Below are positions 16,777 to 25,378 of a DNA stretch of 62,089 nucleotides, one piece after another; within the stretch, counting starts at the first letter, position 1, and each line of letters opens with the position of its first letter. The notes below the pieces were generated by a model. It worked only from the letters and a program-made list of their open reading frames with translations, was not told the DNA's origin and searched no databases. Origin of the DNA: Lachnospiraceae bacterium (GTDB taxonomy: Bacteria; Bacillota; Clostridia; Lachnospirales; Lachnospiraceae); NCBI GenBank assembly GCA_017469945.1, contig JAFUFI010000017.1, positions 1-62,089 of the forward strand, in the 5' to 3' direction. The translations under genes and the position numbers were made by a program.

Positions 16777-17293
16777 TAACGAAACAAATAACCCGTATAC
16801 ACAAACCGTTGAAGTTACGCCGCAAGCCGCACAGACTGACAACGCGCCGCAGACTGCTCCGGCTGATATTACGCCGCAGCCCGTTCCCGCAAGCGAGCTT
16901 CCTCCGGAGGCGCTCAGGACTTTGCCACTCGAAGAGGCTCGAGTACCTGAACCAAAGTCCTACGAAAAGCTTCTTTGCTTTTTGTCACTCGGGCTTTACG
17001 TATTCGGACCTACCGCCAGCGGAATACCTATGTACATTGTTGAAAGCATGAATCTTCAGTCCGACGTCTCATCTCCGATCTTCAGCGTACTGTCTTCTTT
17101 TGGCGGCGTTACTTACATAGCCGCCTGGGTGCTTATGATAATCGCGAGAGTAAAGTATAAAAAGAGCGTTTTTGCAAAGGTGCTTATGTGGGTATACATC
17201 GGACTTCTTGTAGCTGCCATTATAGCGGTCATCATCCTTGTAGCTACATGTATAAACGCCCTTAATAACTGCAACTGCTCCGGAATGGGCTGA
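16769..17293 (+). CDS. Small membrane protein with proline-rich N-terminus, unknown function
   Basis: A 174-residue protein I do not recognise. Residues 1-60 are rich in Pro, Ala, Gln and Thr with repeated (T/A)PQxA units and look disordered. Three hydrophobic segments follow (about 68-92, 105-130 and 138-162). The C-terminal tail is short and Cys/Asn-rich (NNCNCSGMG). It overlaps the Lgt-like gene by eight bases, so the two are translationally coupled and probably functionally linked, perhaps in lipoprotein or membrane handling. A terminator follows. Confidence 0.75.
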   Translation: MDNNETNNPYTQTVEVTPQAAQTDNAPQTAPADITPQPVPASELPPEALRTLPLEEARVPEPKSYEKLLCFLSLGLYVFGPTASGIPMYIVESMNLQSDVSSPIFSVLSSFGGVTYIAAWVLMIIARVKYKKSVFAKVLMWVYIGLLVAAIIAVIILVATCINALNNCNCSGMG

Positions 17294-17333
17294 TCTTAAT
17301 CTTTTGTTTATACAGGCCTGGTCAAACAAAAAA

Positions 17334-17358
17334 GCCGACAGGAACTCTTCCTGCCGGC
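17334..17358. terminator. Bidirectional terminator between convergent genes
   Basis: GCCGACAGGAA, a 3-base loop and TTCCTGCCGGC form an 11-bp stem with one mismatch. It is flanked by AAAAAA on the left (a U run for minus-strand RNA) and CTTTCTT on the right. It ends both the Lgt-like operon and the PilZ gene. Confidence 0.8.
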
Positions 17359-17411
17359 CTTTCTTATCGCTATTTTCAGATCCGCTGTGAACTTAAGCTT
17401 ATAATATTACT

Positions 17412-17792
17412 TTAAGCTAAGGCTCTGAATCTTCCGATTGAAGAAACAAGTTCTCTTCTCACAGCGTATTGTCTAAACTCTTCTTCAGTAACATACCCTC
17501 CAATGATCATCATGTCTCCGCAAATTCTGATATGTCTGACGGTGCAATCATTGGATAAAACATCTGTTTCAATATTGCTTCCAAACTGATACGTATCTAT
17601 GAACTGAAAATGTATTGCATCTCCCTTTTGGAGACTGTCGACGTATTTTCCGCCATCTGAATTAAATTCGAAACAAATTCCGTTCTCGCTGATATTTCTT
17701 ACTGTACAAGGTATTTCTTCGTGATTCCTGTCCTCTGTGATAAGGGCGGGTATCACAACATCCATTCTTGGATAAGTTCTTTTATCCTGCAT
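17412..17792 (-). CDS. PilZ-domain protein
   Basis: A 126-residue stand-alone PilZ domain. The N-terminal DKRTYPR is the RxxxR-type c-di-GMP loop (here Arg-Thr-Tyr-Pro-Arg) and VRNISENGICFEF (about 32) is the D/NxSxxG strand. Both c-di-GMP contact motifs are thus present, although the first Arg spacing is close to minimal. It is soluble and probably changes a partner protein when c-di-GMP binds. A GGDEF protein is encoded at 2655-4874 and pilT with a degenerate HD-GYP gene at 26912-29075, which makes a link to surface motility plausible but unproven. It follows the flavodoxin gene by about 35 bases. Confidence 0.8.
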   Translation of the reverse strand: MQDKRTYPRMDVVIPALITEDRNHEEIPCTVRNISENGICFEFNSDGGKYVDSLQKGDAIHFQFIDTYQFGSNIETDVLSNDCTVRHIRICGDMMIIGGYVTEEEFRQYAVRRELVSSIGRFRALA

Positions 17793-17826
17793 TTACTAAA
17801 ACGCTCCAACTAATTATTTTTAGGAT

Positions 17827-18300
17827 CTATACTTCATCGACCCATTTTTTTAGATCATCCTCGGTCTCGCTTCCAAAGAGCCTTCTTCCGCTTAGAACCC
17901 TAGCTCCGGGAGCAAGCTTTTGTATATTCTCGGGAGAATCTCCGAGTCCGCTTCCTCCTGAGGTTGCGAAAGGTATGATCGTTTTGGAGGTAAAATCGTA
18001 GCTCTCCATAAAGGTATCAATAATAGAGGGCTCTCTGTACCACCAAATAGGATACCCGACGAAAACGCGGTCATATTCGTCCATGCTTTCAACTTTTGAC
18101 CAGATCTCCGGTCTGCAATCAGGATCTTTCATTTCCAGACTGCTACGCGAGTTTTTATTCTTCCAATCAAGATCGCTTTCTGTGTAAAGCTCTTTCGGAC
18201 TGATTTCAAATAAATCCGCCTGAGCCGCTTTAGCAAGTCTTTCAGCCACTCTTGCGGTAACACCGCTTGCACTGAAAAAAGCCACCAACGTCTTTCCCAT
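17827..18300 (-). CDS. Flavodoxin
   Basis: A 157-residue FMN protein. The phosphate loop FFSASGVTARVAERLA (about 9) replaces the classic TGNTE type, and VFVGYPIWWYREP (about 79) plus FATSGGSGLGDS (about 112) form the isoalloxazine loops. This long-chain YfkO/flavodoxin_4-like pattern is common in anaerobic Firmicutes. It should act as a soluble electron carrier or small NAD(P)H-dependent reductase partner. The next genes upstream and downstream (hemZ and PilZ) give no clear partner. Confidence 0.85.
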   Translation of the reverse strand: MGKTLVAFFSASGVTARVAERLAKAAQADLFEISPKELYTESDLDWKNKNSRSSLEMKDPDCRPEIWSKVESMDEYDRVFVGYPIWWYREPSIIDTFMESYDFTSKTIIPFATSGGSGLGDSPENIQKLAPGARVLSGRRLFGSETEDDLKKWVDEV

Positions 18301-18381
18301 ATATTCCCTCCTAGTATATCGTCAGTTTTCCCTGAAAAATTATAACATGTAATCTTTTTTCAAACAAGATTTAAAGCGCTA

Positions 18382-19851
18382 TTATTCCAGAAAGAGTTTC
18401 CTTTTTCGATCTATCATTTCATCAATTTTCTCGCAATACATCGGAACTTCCTTTACGTTTTCGCACCTTGTCAGTTTCCTTATTGTACCATCTTCGTAAA
18501 AAACTCTCTTAGAAACCGTTCCCGCTCCGCAGGCGATAATATCCTGAAGTTCTTCCATTATCAGGATATTATAAATACCTTCTTTTCCTTCCTCGGAAAA
18601 GCCAACATTTTCCAGGTTTCCGCTCATATTCTTTTGACGGTAAAGATAATACGGAACAAGTCCCAGCTTCTTCGCACCGTCTGAAGCGATCTTCATAAGA
18701 CCGTCAGAGTTGTTGATGGTACTCTTCCCGTTTTGAATGATCCAGGATGCCAGCTTGGATGCCCTTTTGATGGCAAGGGAATGGACAGTAAGCGAATCAG
18801 GTCTGTACTCAAGCACCTTTTCTATTGTCTTTCGAACCTCCGGCTCATTTTCTCCCGGGAGCCCCAGGATAATATCCATATTTATATTGTCAAAACCAAG
18901 TTTTCTTGCTATGGGCCAAACCTGCGCAAACTGCGTAACGGAAGCCTTTCTTCCGATAAAGTCCAGAGTTTCCTGATTAAAAGTCTGCGGATTTATGGAG
19001 ATTCTGGTTACTTTATGCGCCTTTAAAACCTTCAGCTTTTCCTCAGTAATAGAATCCGCTCTTCCGGCCTCTACAGTAAATTCAAAAACCCTGTCAAGAT
19101 CAAAGAGCTCTTCAACCTTGGATAAAAGTCTTTCCAGACGCTCCGCGTCCAGGGTAGTAGGGGTTCCGCCGCCGATGTAGATCGTATCGGGGTTTTCCTT
19201 TCGCATCCCGGCTACAAATTCCAGCTCCTTTATAAGAGCGTTCAGGTAATTATCAACCTCTTTTTTGTATACCGAATAAGGATATGACGTAAAAGAACAA
19301 TACAGGCATGTTGTTGGACAAAAAGGAATACCTATATACAGACTGTAACCATCGGATAAGTCAAGCCTCTCTAAGATTCTTTTTTCTCTTTTTGCTATTT
19401 CTATCGCAAGCTTTGCTTTTTCGGACGAAGCTTTCCTGTCTTTTAAATATATTTCTTCTATCTCTTCGTCAGATTTGCCTTCAAGCAGTCCCTTGTACGC
19501 TATCTTCGTAGGTCGTACGCCGTTAAGAGTTCCCCAGGGGAGGGTAACCCCGGTCTTTTTAGAAAGCACGTCGTACAGATAGTTTCCGAAGCCTTCCTTT
19601 AAGTCACTTCCAAGCCCTCCGGGATAACGGTATATGCTTCCGTCGCCGAAAGATACTTCTACAGGTGCGTTGTCACCGTCTTCATAATTTAAAAGAGCAA
19701 AAAAGCCGACTTCCTCGGCTTCCTTTGTAATCTGTTCCCGGCATCCCGGAAAAACAAGTTGATGATTATCTTCCGGATAGAATGACTGAAAAAGGGCAAG
19801 TACATCATATCCGTACTTTTCATGATTTATCTTTATATATTTAGTCGCCAT
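18382..19851 (-). CDS. hemZ: Radical SAM coproporphyrinogen dehydrogenase-like protein
   Basis: A 489-residue radical SAM protein of the HemZ branch. It has an N-terminal domain of about 165 residues ending in TLPWGTLNGVRPTKIAYKGL (about 120), which is typical of HemZ and absent from HemN and HemW. The [4Fe-4S] motif is PFCPTTCLYCSF (about 177), with GGGTPTTL (about 228) and NMDIILGLPGE (about 325) following. The name implies oxygen-independent heme synthesis, but in many anaerobes without a heme pathway the real reaction is unknown. It lies 18 bases after the MBL gene in the rel-MBL-hemZ block. Confidence 0.88.
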   Translation of the reverse strand: MATKYIKINHEKYGYDVLALFQSFYPEDNHQLVFPGCREQITKEAEEVGFFALLNYEDGDNAPVEVSFGDGSIYRYPGGLGSDLKEGFGNYLYDVLSKKTGVTLPWGTLNGVRPTKIAYKGLLEGKSDEEIEEIYLKDRKASSEKAKLAIEIAKREKRILERLDLSDGYSLYIGIPFCPTTCLYCSFTSYPYSVYKKEVDNYLNALIKELEFVAGMRKENPDTIYIGGGTPTTLDAERLERLLSKVEELFDLDRVFEFTVEAGRADSITEEKLKVLKAHKVTRISINPQTFNQETLDFIGRKASVTQFAQVWPIARKLGFDNINMDIILGLPGENEPEVRKTIEKVLEYRPDSLTVHSLAIKRASKLASWIIQNGKSTINNSDGLMKIASDGAKKLGLVPYYLYRQKNMSGNLENVGFSEEGKEGIYNILIMEELQDIIACGAGTVSKRVFYEDGTIRKLTRCENVKEVPMYCEKIDEMIDRKRKLFLE

Positions 19852-19869
19852 TAATCTGCCTTTACCTTT

Positions 19870-20502
19870 TTAAACCAAAAAAGGATTATATTTCATCTCG
19901 TGTGAAACGCTTGTTTCATCTCCGTGTCCGGGATAGCAAACCGTCTCGGGCGGAAGGGTGAAAATCTTTTCCTTAACGCTTCGCTCAAGAGTCATACCGC
20001 TTCCCGTAGGAAGATCGCACCTTCCCACAGACTCGTAAAACAAAGTATCGCCGGCTACCAGTATTCCGGCTTCCTCAACGTAAAAACAACAGCTTCCCGC
20101 GGTATGTCCGGGAGTAGCGATAACCTTTATCTTCATTCCCGCAAGATCAAGCACATCACCGTCTTTAAAATACTTGTTCACCTTAACGGTACAAGGTCTT
20201 CCGGACTGAGCCGAAACATTTAATCTGCTGTCCTCTAAAAGAGGCTGCTCGGCATCAAGCGCATAAATCTTCGCGCCCGTAACCTGCCTGAGCTCGCTCG
20301 CCCCCCAGATATGATCGAAATGTCCGTGGGTAAGTAGGAGCGCCTCTATCTCAAATCCATGCTTTGAAAGCGCTGCCGCAATCTCTTTTCCCTTGTCCGG
20401 GGCATCGATAACAACGCACTTTTTACAGTCCTCGCGATATAGAAAATAACAGTTTGTAGCCGCAACGCCTATTACCATGCGGCCGATCTTAATATCTGAC
20501 AT
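19870..20502 (-). CDS. MBL-fold hydrolase (glyoxalase II-like)
   Basis: A 210-residue metallo-beta-lactamase-fold protein of the YcbL/GloB type. The dinuclear metal motif LLTHGHFDHIWG (HxHxDH, about 57), the ATPGHTAGSCCFY His (about 130), the Asp in LVAGDTLFYESVGRCD (about 150) and CYPGHGDETS (about 187) are all present. Relatives hydrolyse thioesters such as lactoylglutathione or related compounds. It is soluble and is transcribed with rel and hemZ; this linkage is common in Clostridia, though its meaning is not known. Confidence 0.88.
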   Translation of the reverse strand: MSDIKIGRMVIGVAATNCYFLYREDCKKCVVIDAPDKGKEIAAALSKHGFEIEALLLTHGHFDHIWGASELRQVTGAKIYALDAEQPLLEDSRLNVSAQSGRPCTVKVNKYFKDGDVLDLAGMKIKVIATPGHTAGSCCFYVEEAGILVAGDTLFYESVGRCDLPTGSGMTLERSVKEKIFTLPPETVCYPGHGDETSVSHEMKYNPFLV

Positions 20503-20518
20503 ATAAACCTTTCCGTAA

Positions 20519-22828
20519 CTATCCGATAGCTCTTTCGATATCGATGATACCGTCGATACTTCTTATCTTTTCAACGATATTTTTAAGCTCATCTTTACCG
20601 CTGATCTCGAAGGACATCTGCATTGTGGCAACGCCTTGTTTGTTGGTCTTTGTATTCATGGAAAGAATATTGATATTCTTCTCCGTAAGAGCTCTTGAAA
20701 CATCGGCAAGGAGGCCGCTTCTGTCGTTGGCGTAGATCTTGATCTCGGTAACGTATTTCTCAGCCTGCTGTTTGTCGGGAGCCTGCCACTCGGCATCAAT
20801 AAGGCGTACTCTGTCAAGCTCGGGAAGGCTGATGATATTGATGCAGTCTGTTCTGTGAATTGAGATGCCCCTTCCTCTTGTAACAAAACCGACAATCTCA
20901 TCTCCGGGAACAGGACTGCAACATTTGGAGAATCTGACCGAAAGATCCGTAATTCCCTTAACGACGATACCGCTCTTACTCTTGATCCTCGGCTTGGCGG
21001 AAGCTGCAGCGGCATTTTCCGCGATTGCTTCAAGAACCTCTTCCTTTGTAAGAGCCTGCTGATGGTCGGCATCGTAAAGTTCTTTTATCTTGTTGATGAC
21101 CTGTCCGTCTTTTAAGGCTCCGTGTCCGACCGCGGCGAGAACTCCGTCCCAGTCATGGAGACCGTACTTTCTCACAAGCTCGTACTGGTACTCAGGAGTC
21201 ATGATCGAGTAAAGATCGATTCCCTTTGATTTACAGTAGTTTAAAAGGTACTCTTTTCCCTTGGCAACATTAACGTCCTTGGATTCATTTCGGAACCATT
21301 GGTTAATCTTGTTCTTCGCCTGAGTACTCTTTACAAGGCTCAGCCAGTCGCGACTGGGGCCCTTGGTATTTTGCGAAGTAATGACCTCGATACGGTCACC
21401 GTTTTTGATCTTATAGTCGATAGGTACAAGTTTTCCGTTTACCCTTGCTCCAACCATTCTGTTGCCCACAGCGCTGTGGATGCTGTATGCGAAGTCGATG
21501 GGGCAGGAACCGGCGGGAAGGTTTTTAACTTCTCCGCTGGGAGTAAAGCAATATACATTATCCGCAAACAGGTCAAGGTCGTTCTTAAGAAGATTAAGGA
21601 ACTCTCTGTTGTCCGACATATCTCTCTGCCACTCGAGAATCTGTCTGAGCCAGGAAAGCTTCTCTTCCTCTCCGTGAACTCCGCCTGTTCCGGCTGAAGT
21701 CTCTTTATATTTCCAGTGCGCCGCGATACCATACTCAGCCGCTTTATGCATCTCAAAGGTACGGATTTGTATCTCGAAGGGCTGTCCGCTGCTTCCGATA
21801 AGGGTTGTGTGGAGCGACTGGTACATATTCGGCTTCGGCATTGCGATATAGTCTTTGAATCTGCCGGGAATCGGTTTATACAGCTCATGTATAACACCGA
21901 GGGCCGCGTAGCAATCCTTGACCGTATCAACAATGATCCTGACGGCAAAAAGGTCATATATCTGATCGAGAGTCTTATTTTGATTCTTCATCTTTTTGTA
22001 GATGGAGAAAAAGTGCTTGACTCTGCCGTCTACTTTGGCGGTAATACCCGCTTCTTTTATATGTTCGCCAACCTCTTTAACGATGCTGGCGATATATTCT
22101 TCTCTTTCGGTCCTGCCCATCTCGATCTTTGTTGACAGCTCGTTAAAAGCTTCGGGATCTAAGTACATAAGAGAAAGGTCATCAAGTTCAACCTTTAACT
22201 TACTGATACCGAGCCTTTGGGCGATAGGACAGTATATTTCCTGAGTTTCCCTGGCAATACGTAACTGGCTTTCGGGCTTTTGGTATTGAAGGGTTCGCAT
22301 ATTGTGAAGTCTGTCGGCAAGTTTGATCATAATAACGCGGATATCCTTAGCCATTGCCAGGAACATCTTTCTAAGGTTCTCCGCCTGCATCTCGATCTTT
22401 GCGTCAGACTGGTCTATGGAAGTTGAAAGCGGGAGTTTTTCCAGCTTTGTAACACCGTCAACCAAAATAGCAACATCCGAGCCAAACTCTCTTTCAAGGT
22501 CTGCCTCGGTCATAACCGTATCTTCCACGACATCATGCAAAAGGCCTGCAGCGATAGTCTCCTTATCCATCTCAAGTTCAGCGAGAATGATCGCTACATT
22601 AAGGGGATGGATAATATAAGGCTCACCGGACTTTCTAACCTGTCCGTTATGAGCTTCGCATGCGACCTTGTATGCCTTTTCGATCATAGAAATATCATCG
22701 CTGGGGTGGTATTTCTTTACAGCATTAATAAGCTGGTTGTACAGCTCGTCGGGTGATACAAAATCCTCGTATTTAGTTATATGGCTGGTATCTATAGCCG
22801 CGCTTGATACCACTTTTTCTTCTGCCAT
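20519..22828 (-). CDS. rel: Bifunctional (p)ppGpp synthetase/hydrolase
   Basis: A 769-residue full-length RelA/SpoT homologue. Domain order is HD hydrolase (about 45-195, with AAGLLHDVVEDT), synthetase (about 235-350, with VKHFFSIYKKM and AVRIIV), TGS (about 405-465, VYCFTPSGEVKNLPAGSCPIDFAY), helical and zinc-finger-like region (CCSPVPGDEIVGFVTRGRGISIHR, about 665) and C-terminal ACT (about 700-769). Both catalytic halves look intact. It makes and degrades (p)ppGpp in the stringent response. It is cytoplasmic and ribosome-linked. It follows apt by 18 bases, so purine salvage and the alarmone enzyme are in one operon. Confidence 0.95.
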   Translation of the reverse strand: MAEEKVVSSAAIDTSHITKYEDFVSPDELYNQLINAVKKYHPSDDISMIEKAYKVACEAHNGQVRKSGEPYIIHPLNVAIILAELEMDKETIAAGLLHDVVEDTVMTEADLEREFGSDVAILVDGVTKLEKLPLSTSIDQSDAKIEMQAENLRKMFLAMAKDIRVIMIKLADRLHNMRTLQYQKPESQLRIARETQEIYCPIAQRLGISKLKVELDDLSLMYLDPEAFNELSTKIEMGRTEREEYIASIVKEVGEHIKEAGITAKVDGRVKHFFSIYKKMKNQNKTLDQIYDLFAVRIIVDTVKDCYAALGVIHELYKPIPGRFKDYIAMPKPNMYQSLHTTLIGSSGQPFEIQIRTFEMHKAAEYGIAAHWKYKETSAGTGGVHGEEEKLSWLRQILEWQRDMSDNREFLNLLKNDLDLFADNVYCFTPSGEVKNLPAGSCPIDFAYSIHSAVGNRMVGARVNGKLVPIDYKIKNGDRIEVITSQNTKGPSRDWLSLVKSTQAKNKINQWFRNESKDVNVAKGKEYLLNYCKSKGIDLYSIMTPEYQYELVRKYGLHDWDGVLAAVGHGALKDGQVINKIKELYDADHQQALTKEEVLEAIAENAAAASAKPRIKSKSGIVVKGITDLSVRFSKCCSPVPGDEIVGFVTRGRGISIHRTDCINIISLPELDRVRLIDAEWQAPDKQQAEKYVTEIKIYANDRSGLLADVSRALTEKNINILSMNTKTNKQGVATMQMSFEISGKDELKNIVEKIRSIDGIIDIERAIG

Positions 22829-22846
22829 ACAATTAACCTCTGAATA

Positions 22847-23371
22847 TTATTTTCCTTCGTATGTGATCGCAGCATCAAGGCGATAACCTGCAATCTTTTC
22901 TCTGCCCTTTAGTCCTGCGAGCTCAATAAGTACAAGGACACCGACAACTTCTCCGCCAAGCTTTTCAACCAGCTTTATCATCGCTTCTGTTGTTCCGCCG
23001 GTGGCGATAAGATCGTCTACGAGAAGAACCTTCTGGCCGGGCTTAATGCTGTCCTTATGGATTTCGATAGTAGCTGTGCCGTACTCAAGATTGTAAGATT
23101 CTTCTATTGTCGCGCAAGGAAGCTTACCCTTCTTACGGATAAGGCAGAAAGGCTTGTTTAAATTATATGCTATAGGAGCTCCGAAGATAAATCCCCTGCT
23201 TTCGGCTCCCACTATCGCATCGATTTCAAGATCCGAAACAAGATCCTGCATGGTATCGATGGCGAGTTTAAAGCCTTCGGCGTCCTCGAGTACGCTGGTG
23301 ACATCTCTGAAGATAATGCCCTTCTCCGGGAAATCCGGGATACTTCTGATATATTCTTCAAGCTTTTTCAT
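22847..23371 (-). CDS. apt: Adenine phosphoribosyltransferase
   Basis: A 174-residue type I phosphoribosyltransferase that makes AMP from adenine and PRPP. The PRPP loop VLLVDDLIATGGTTEAMI (about 117), the flexible-loop region and the N-terminal IRSIPDFPEKGIIFRDVT hood (about 8) are diagnostic. Its length matches the family exactly. It is the first gene of the apt-rel-MBL-hemZ group and lies after the terminator of the SEC-C gene. Confidence 0.95.
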   Translation of the reverse strand: MKKLEEYIRSIPDFPEKGIIFRDVTSVLEDAEGFKLAIDTMQDLVSDLEIDAIVGAESRGFIFGAPIAYNLNKPFCLIRKKGKLPCATIEESYNLEYGTATIEIHKDSIKPGQKVLLVDDLIATGGTTEAMIKLVEKLGGEVVGVLVLIELAGLKGREKIAGYRLDAAITYEGK

Positions 23372-23393
23372 TTAAGATAGACCTCCCAAAAAA

Positions 23394-23430
23394 CATTAGG
23401 GCTCTCCCTTTTACGGGTTAGCCCTTAATG
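23394..23430 (-). terminator. Terminator after the SEC-C gene
   Basis: On the minus strand CATTAAGGGCT and AGCCCTAATG form a 10-bp stem (one bulge) around a 16-base loop, followed by TTTTTT. It begins one base after the stop codon of the SEC-C protein and separates it from apt. Confidence 0.8.
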
Positions 23431-23431
23431 A

Positions 23432-23935
23432 TTACTTTTTGCCGCAGCACTTCTTATACTTCTTACCGCTTCCGCAAGGGCAGGGATCGTTGGGATAGAT
23501 CTTTGCATCCTTTACGATTGTGGTTGATGATTTCTGCTCTTTGTAAAGGGCTTTACGGGTATTCTCATCAAAGATTTCCTCCCACTCGGGAAGGTTATAA
23601 AGCCAGTCAGCCTCAGCTCCAACCATGTTCTTGTAAAGGAGAGCCTTGTCGATAGGGAGGGAAACCACGGTATCCTCTTCCATCTCTTCAATAGGGTTCT
23701 TTTCCTTAAGGCTGTCATTGATTCCGTCAAGGAATCCGGTCATAGTCATAACCGTAACATTATACTTTTCAGCAAGTTCCTTAACCGATCCGCTTACAAC
23801 CTCATCAGGATTCTTAAGAAGCTGAGAATAGATTTCTTTTTCATCCTGGAAGTATCTGGACCAAAGGGCCTGAAGCTTTTTCTGATCAATATGTTCGTTG
23901 TACGCTACTTCGCGCCACTGCTCTAAAAGTGCCAT
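23432..23935 (-). CDS. SEC-C metal-binding-motif protein
   Basis: A 167-residue protein with a C-terminal SEC-C zinc motif: [17 protein letters not shown] fills the last 17-20 residues, with Cys-x-Cys-x8-Cys-Cys in the arrangement seen at the end of SecA. The first 130 residues are predicted helical and acidic and resemble the DUF1186/YecA-type regions found with SEC-C. Its role is unknown; SEC-C tails bind Zn2+ and often contact ribosomes or SecB. It is monocistronic, with its own terminator, and divergent from dprA. Confidence 0.85.
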   Translation of the reverse strand: MALLEQWREVAYNEHIDQKKLQALWSRYFQDEKEIYSQLLKNPDEVVSGSVKELAEKYNVTVMTMTGFLDGINDSLKEKNPIEEMEEDTVVSLPIDKALLYKNMVGAEADWLYNLPEWEEIFDENTRKALYKEQKSSTTIVKDAKIYPNDPCPCGSGKKYKKCCGKK

Positions 23936-24127
23936 TTTTATTCACCTCTATGTATTATTATTTCTTAATGAAACACAACATTTAGTATATAACAAAAAGT
24001 GCATTAAGACAAGAGGGTTTGCGCCTGCTTTCGATGCGTCAACTGCAAGGGTTTAACGGCATTTTATACCAATTTTTTTATGCACCTTCTACAATTTGCC
24101 CCCTCAATTCTTGTACTCTTTTACGTA

Positions 24128-24156
24128 TTGACCTTTTTGCGAAGGAGAAGTTAATA
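24128..24156 (+). promoter_or_regulatory. Promoter of dprA-comM
   Basis: TTGACC (24128-24133) and TTAATA (24151-24156) are 17 bases apart. A GGGGGA ribosome site lies seven bases before the dprA ATG at 24195. The other part of this 259-base divergent region is AT-rich and I see no further structure in it. Confidence 0.55.
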
Positions 24157-24194
24157 TATCGCTTAGCCTTTGGGCAAGATCGGGGGATTTTTTT

Positions 24195-25367
24195 ATGAAT
24201 ACAAATTCTGAAAACAGCTTCATTCGAAGACTCTGTTTAAATCCAAATCTTAACGGGAGACTCGGTATCAAATTAATCGAGCATTTCGGAAACGCAAGAA
24301 AAGTATTCGAAGCGGATCCGGAAGAGTTTACAGGCATTCTCCCCAGAAAGCAATACGACAAGTTGATGAATATTCAGGACTTCGCAGAAAGTAACGATGA
24401 GCCCCCCTCATTTATATCTATCTACGATCCCGGGTATCCCGAAAGACTTAAAAAAATCTCCGATCCGCCCCTGGGCCTTTGGTATTACGGTAAACTGCCG
24501 GAGGAAGACATTCCTTCGGCGGCCGTGATCGGAGCCAGAGACTGTTCAGATTACGGCCGCTACATTGCCGCCTCTTTAGGTGAATACTTGGGGCGCAGCG
24601 GCGTTCAGGTAATAAGCGGCCTTGCAAGAGGTATAGACGGTATAGCCCAAAAGGCGGCGCTGGATGCCGGCGGCACTTCCTGCGGAGTCCTCGGTTGCGG
24701 TGCGGATATCTGTTACCCTCCCTCCAACAGACCGGTTTACGATAAATTAAAAGAAAACGGATGCATCATCTCGTCCTACCCTCCGGGATATCCTGCCATC
24801 GCTTCCAATTTCCCTCCCAGGAACCGTATAGTCAGCGGGCTTTCGGATGCTGTTGTCGTTATAGAAGCAAGGCAAAAAAGCGGAACCCTTATAACGGTGG
24901 ATATGGCCTTAGAGCAGGGCCGCGAGGTTTTTGCGGTACCCGGCAGGATAACCGACCGTCTTAGCGACGGCTGCAACGGACTTATCGGCCAGGGTGCAAA
25001 CGTCTTTCTCTCGCCGGAAATATTTCTTTGCGAGTTAAACCAGGTATTTGAAAAGAAAAAAGAAAACCCTCAGGATGGCAATTTGCAAGCCGAAAGCCCC
25101 GTAAGAATCAAGTCCGGGCTTAAAAATTCCGAAAACAAAACGAGGCACAGAGAGTTTTGCGGTAAAGACAGCTCAGTATCAGAGCTTTCCGAAAGCGAGA
25201 GAAAAGTACTTGATAAGCTGTCCCTTACTCCCGTAAGATGCGAAGAGCTGCTTTTAAAGCTCAAAGATCTTGACTATACGGAGCTTTCTATGATCCTGAT
25301 GCAGCTTCTCATCGGTGGATTCGTAAAGCAGGTCAGCCAGGGCTTTTTTGTAAGAATATATAAATAA
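24195..25367 (+). CDS. dprA: DNA processing protein A (RecA loader for single-strand DNA uptake)
   Basis: A 390-residue DprA/Smf protein. A SAM-like helical N-terminus (1-75) is followed by the extended Rossmann domain, with VIGARDCSDYGRYIA (about 110), QVISGLARGIDGIAQKAAL (about 138), LGCGADICYPPSNR (about 165) and FPPRNRIVSGLSDAVVVIEARQKSGTLIT (a region, about 203-232). A winged-helix DML1-like tail ends at 390. It protects incoming single-stranded DNA and loads RecA during transformation. comM follows 11 bases later, so it is a small DNA-uptake operon. The linker at 285-325 is Lys/Glu/Ser-rich and longer than usual. Confidence 0.93.
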   Translation: MNTNSENSFIRRLCLNPNLNGRLGIKLIEHFGNARKVFEADPEEFTGILPRKQYDKLMNIQDFAESNDEPPSFISIYDPGYPERLKKISDPPLGLWYYGKLPEEDIPSAAVIGARDCSDYGRYIAASLGEYLGRSGVQVISGLARGIDGIAQKAALDAGGTSCGVLGCGADICYPPSNRPVYDKLKENGCIISSYPPGYPAIASNFPPRNRIVSGLSDAVVVIEARQKSGTLITVDMALEQGREVFAVPGRITDRLSDGCNGLIGQGANVFLSPEIFLCELNQVFEKKKENPQDGNLQAESPVRIKSGLKNSENKTRHREFCGKDSSVSELSESERKVLDKLSLTPVRCEELLLKLKDLDYTELSMILMQLLIGGFVKQVSQGFFVRIYK

Positions 25368-25378
25368 AAGAGGATAAT

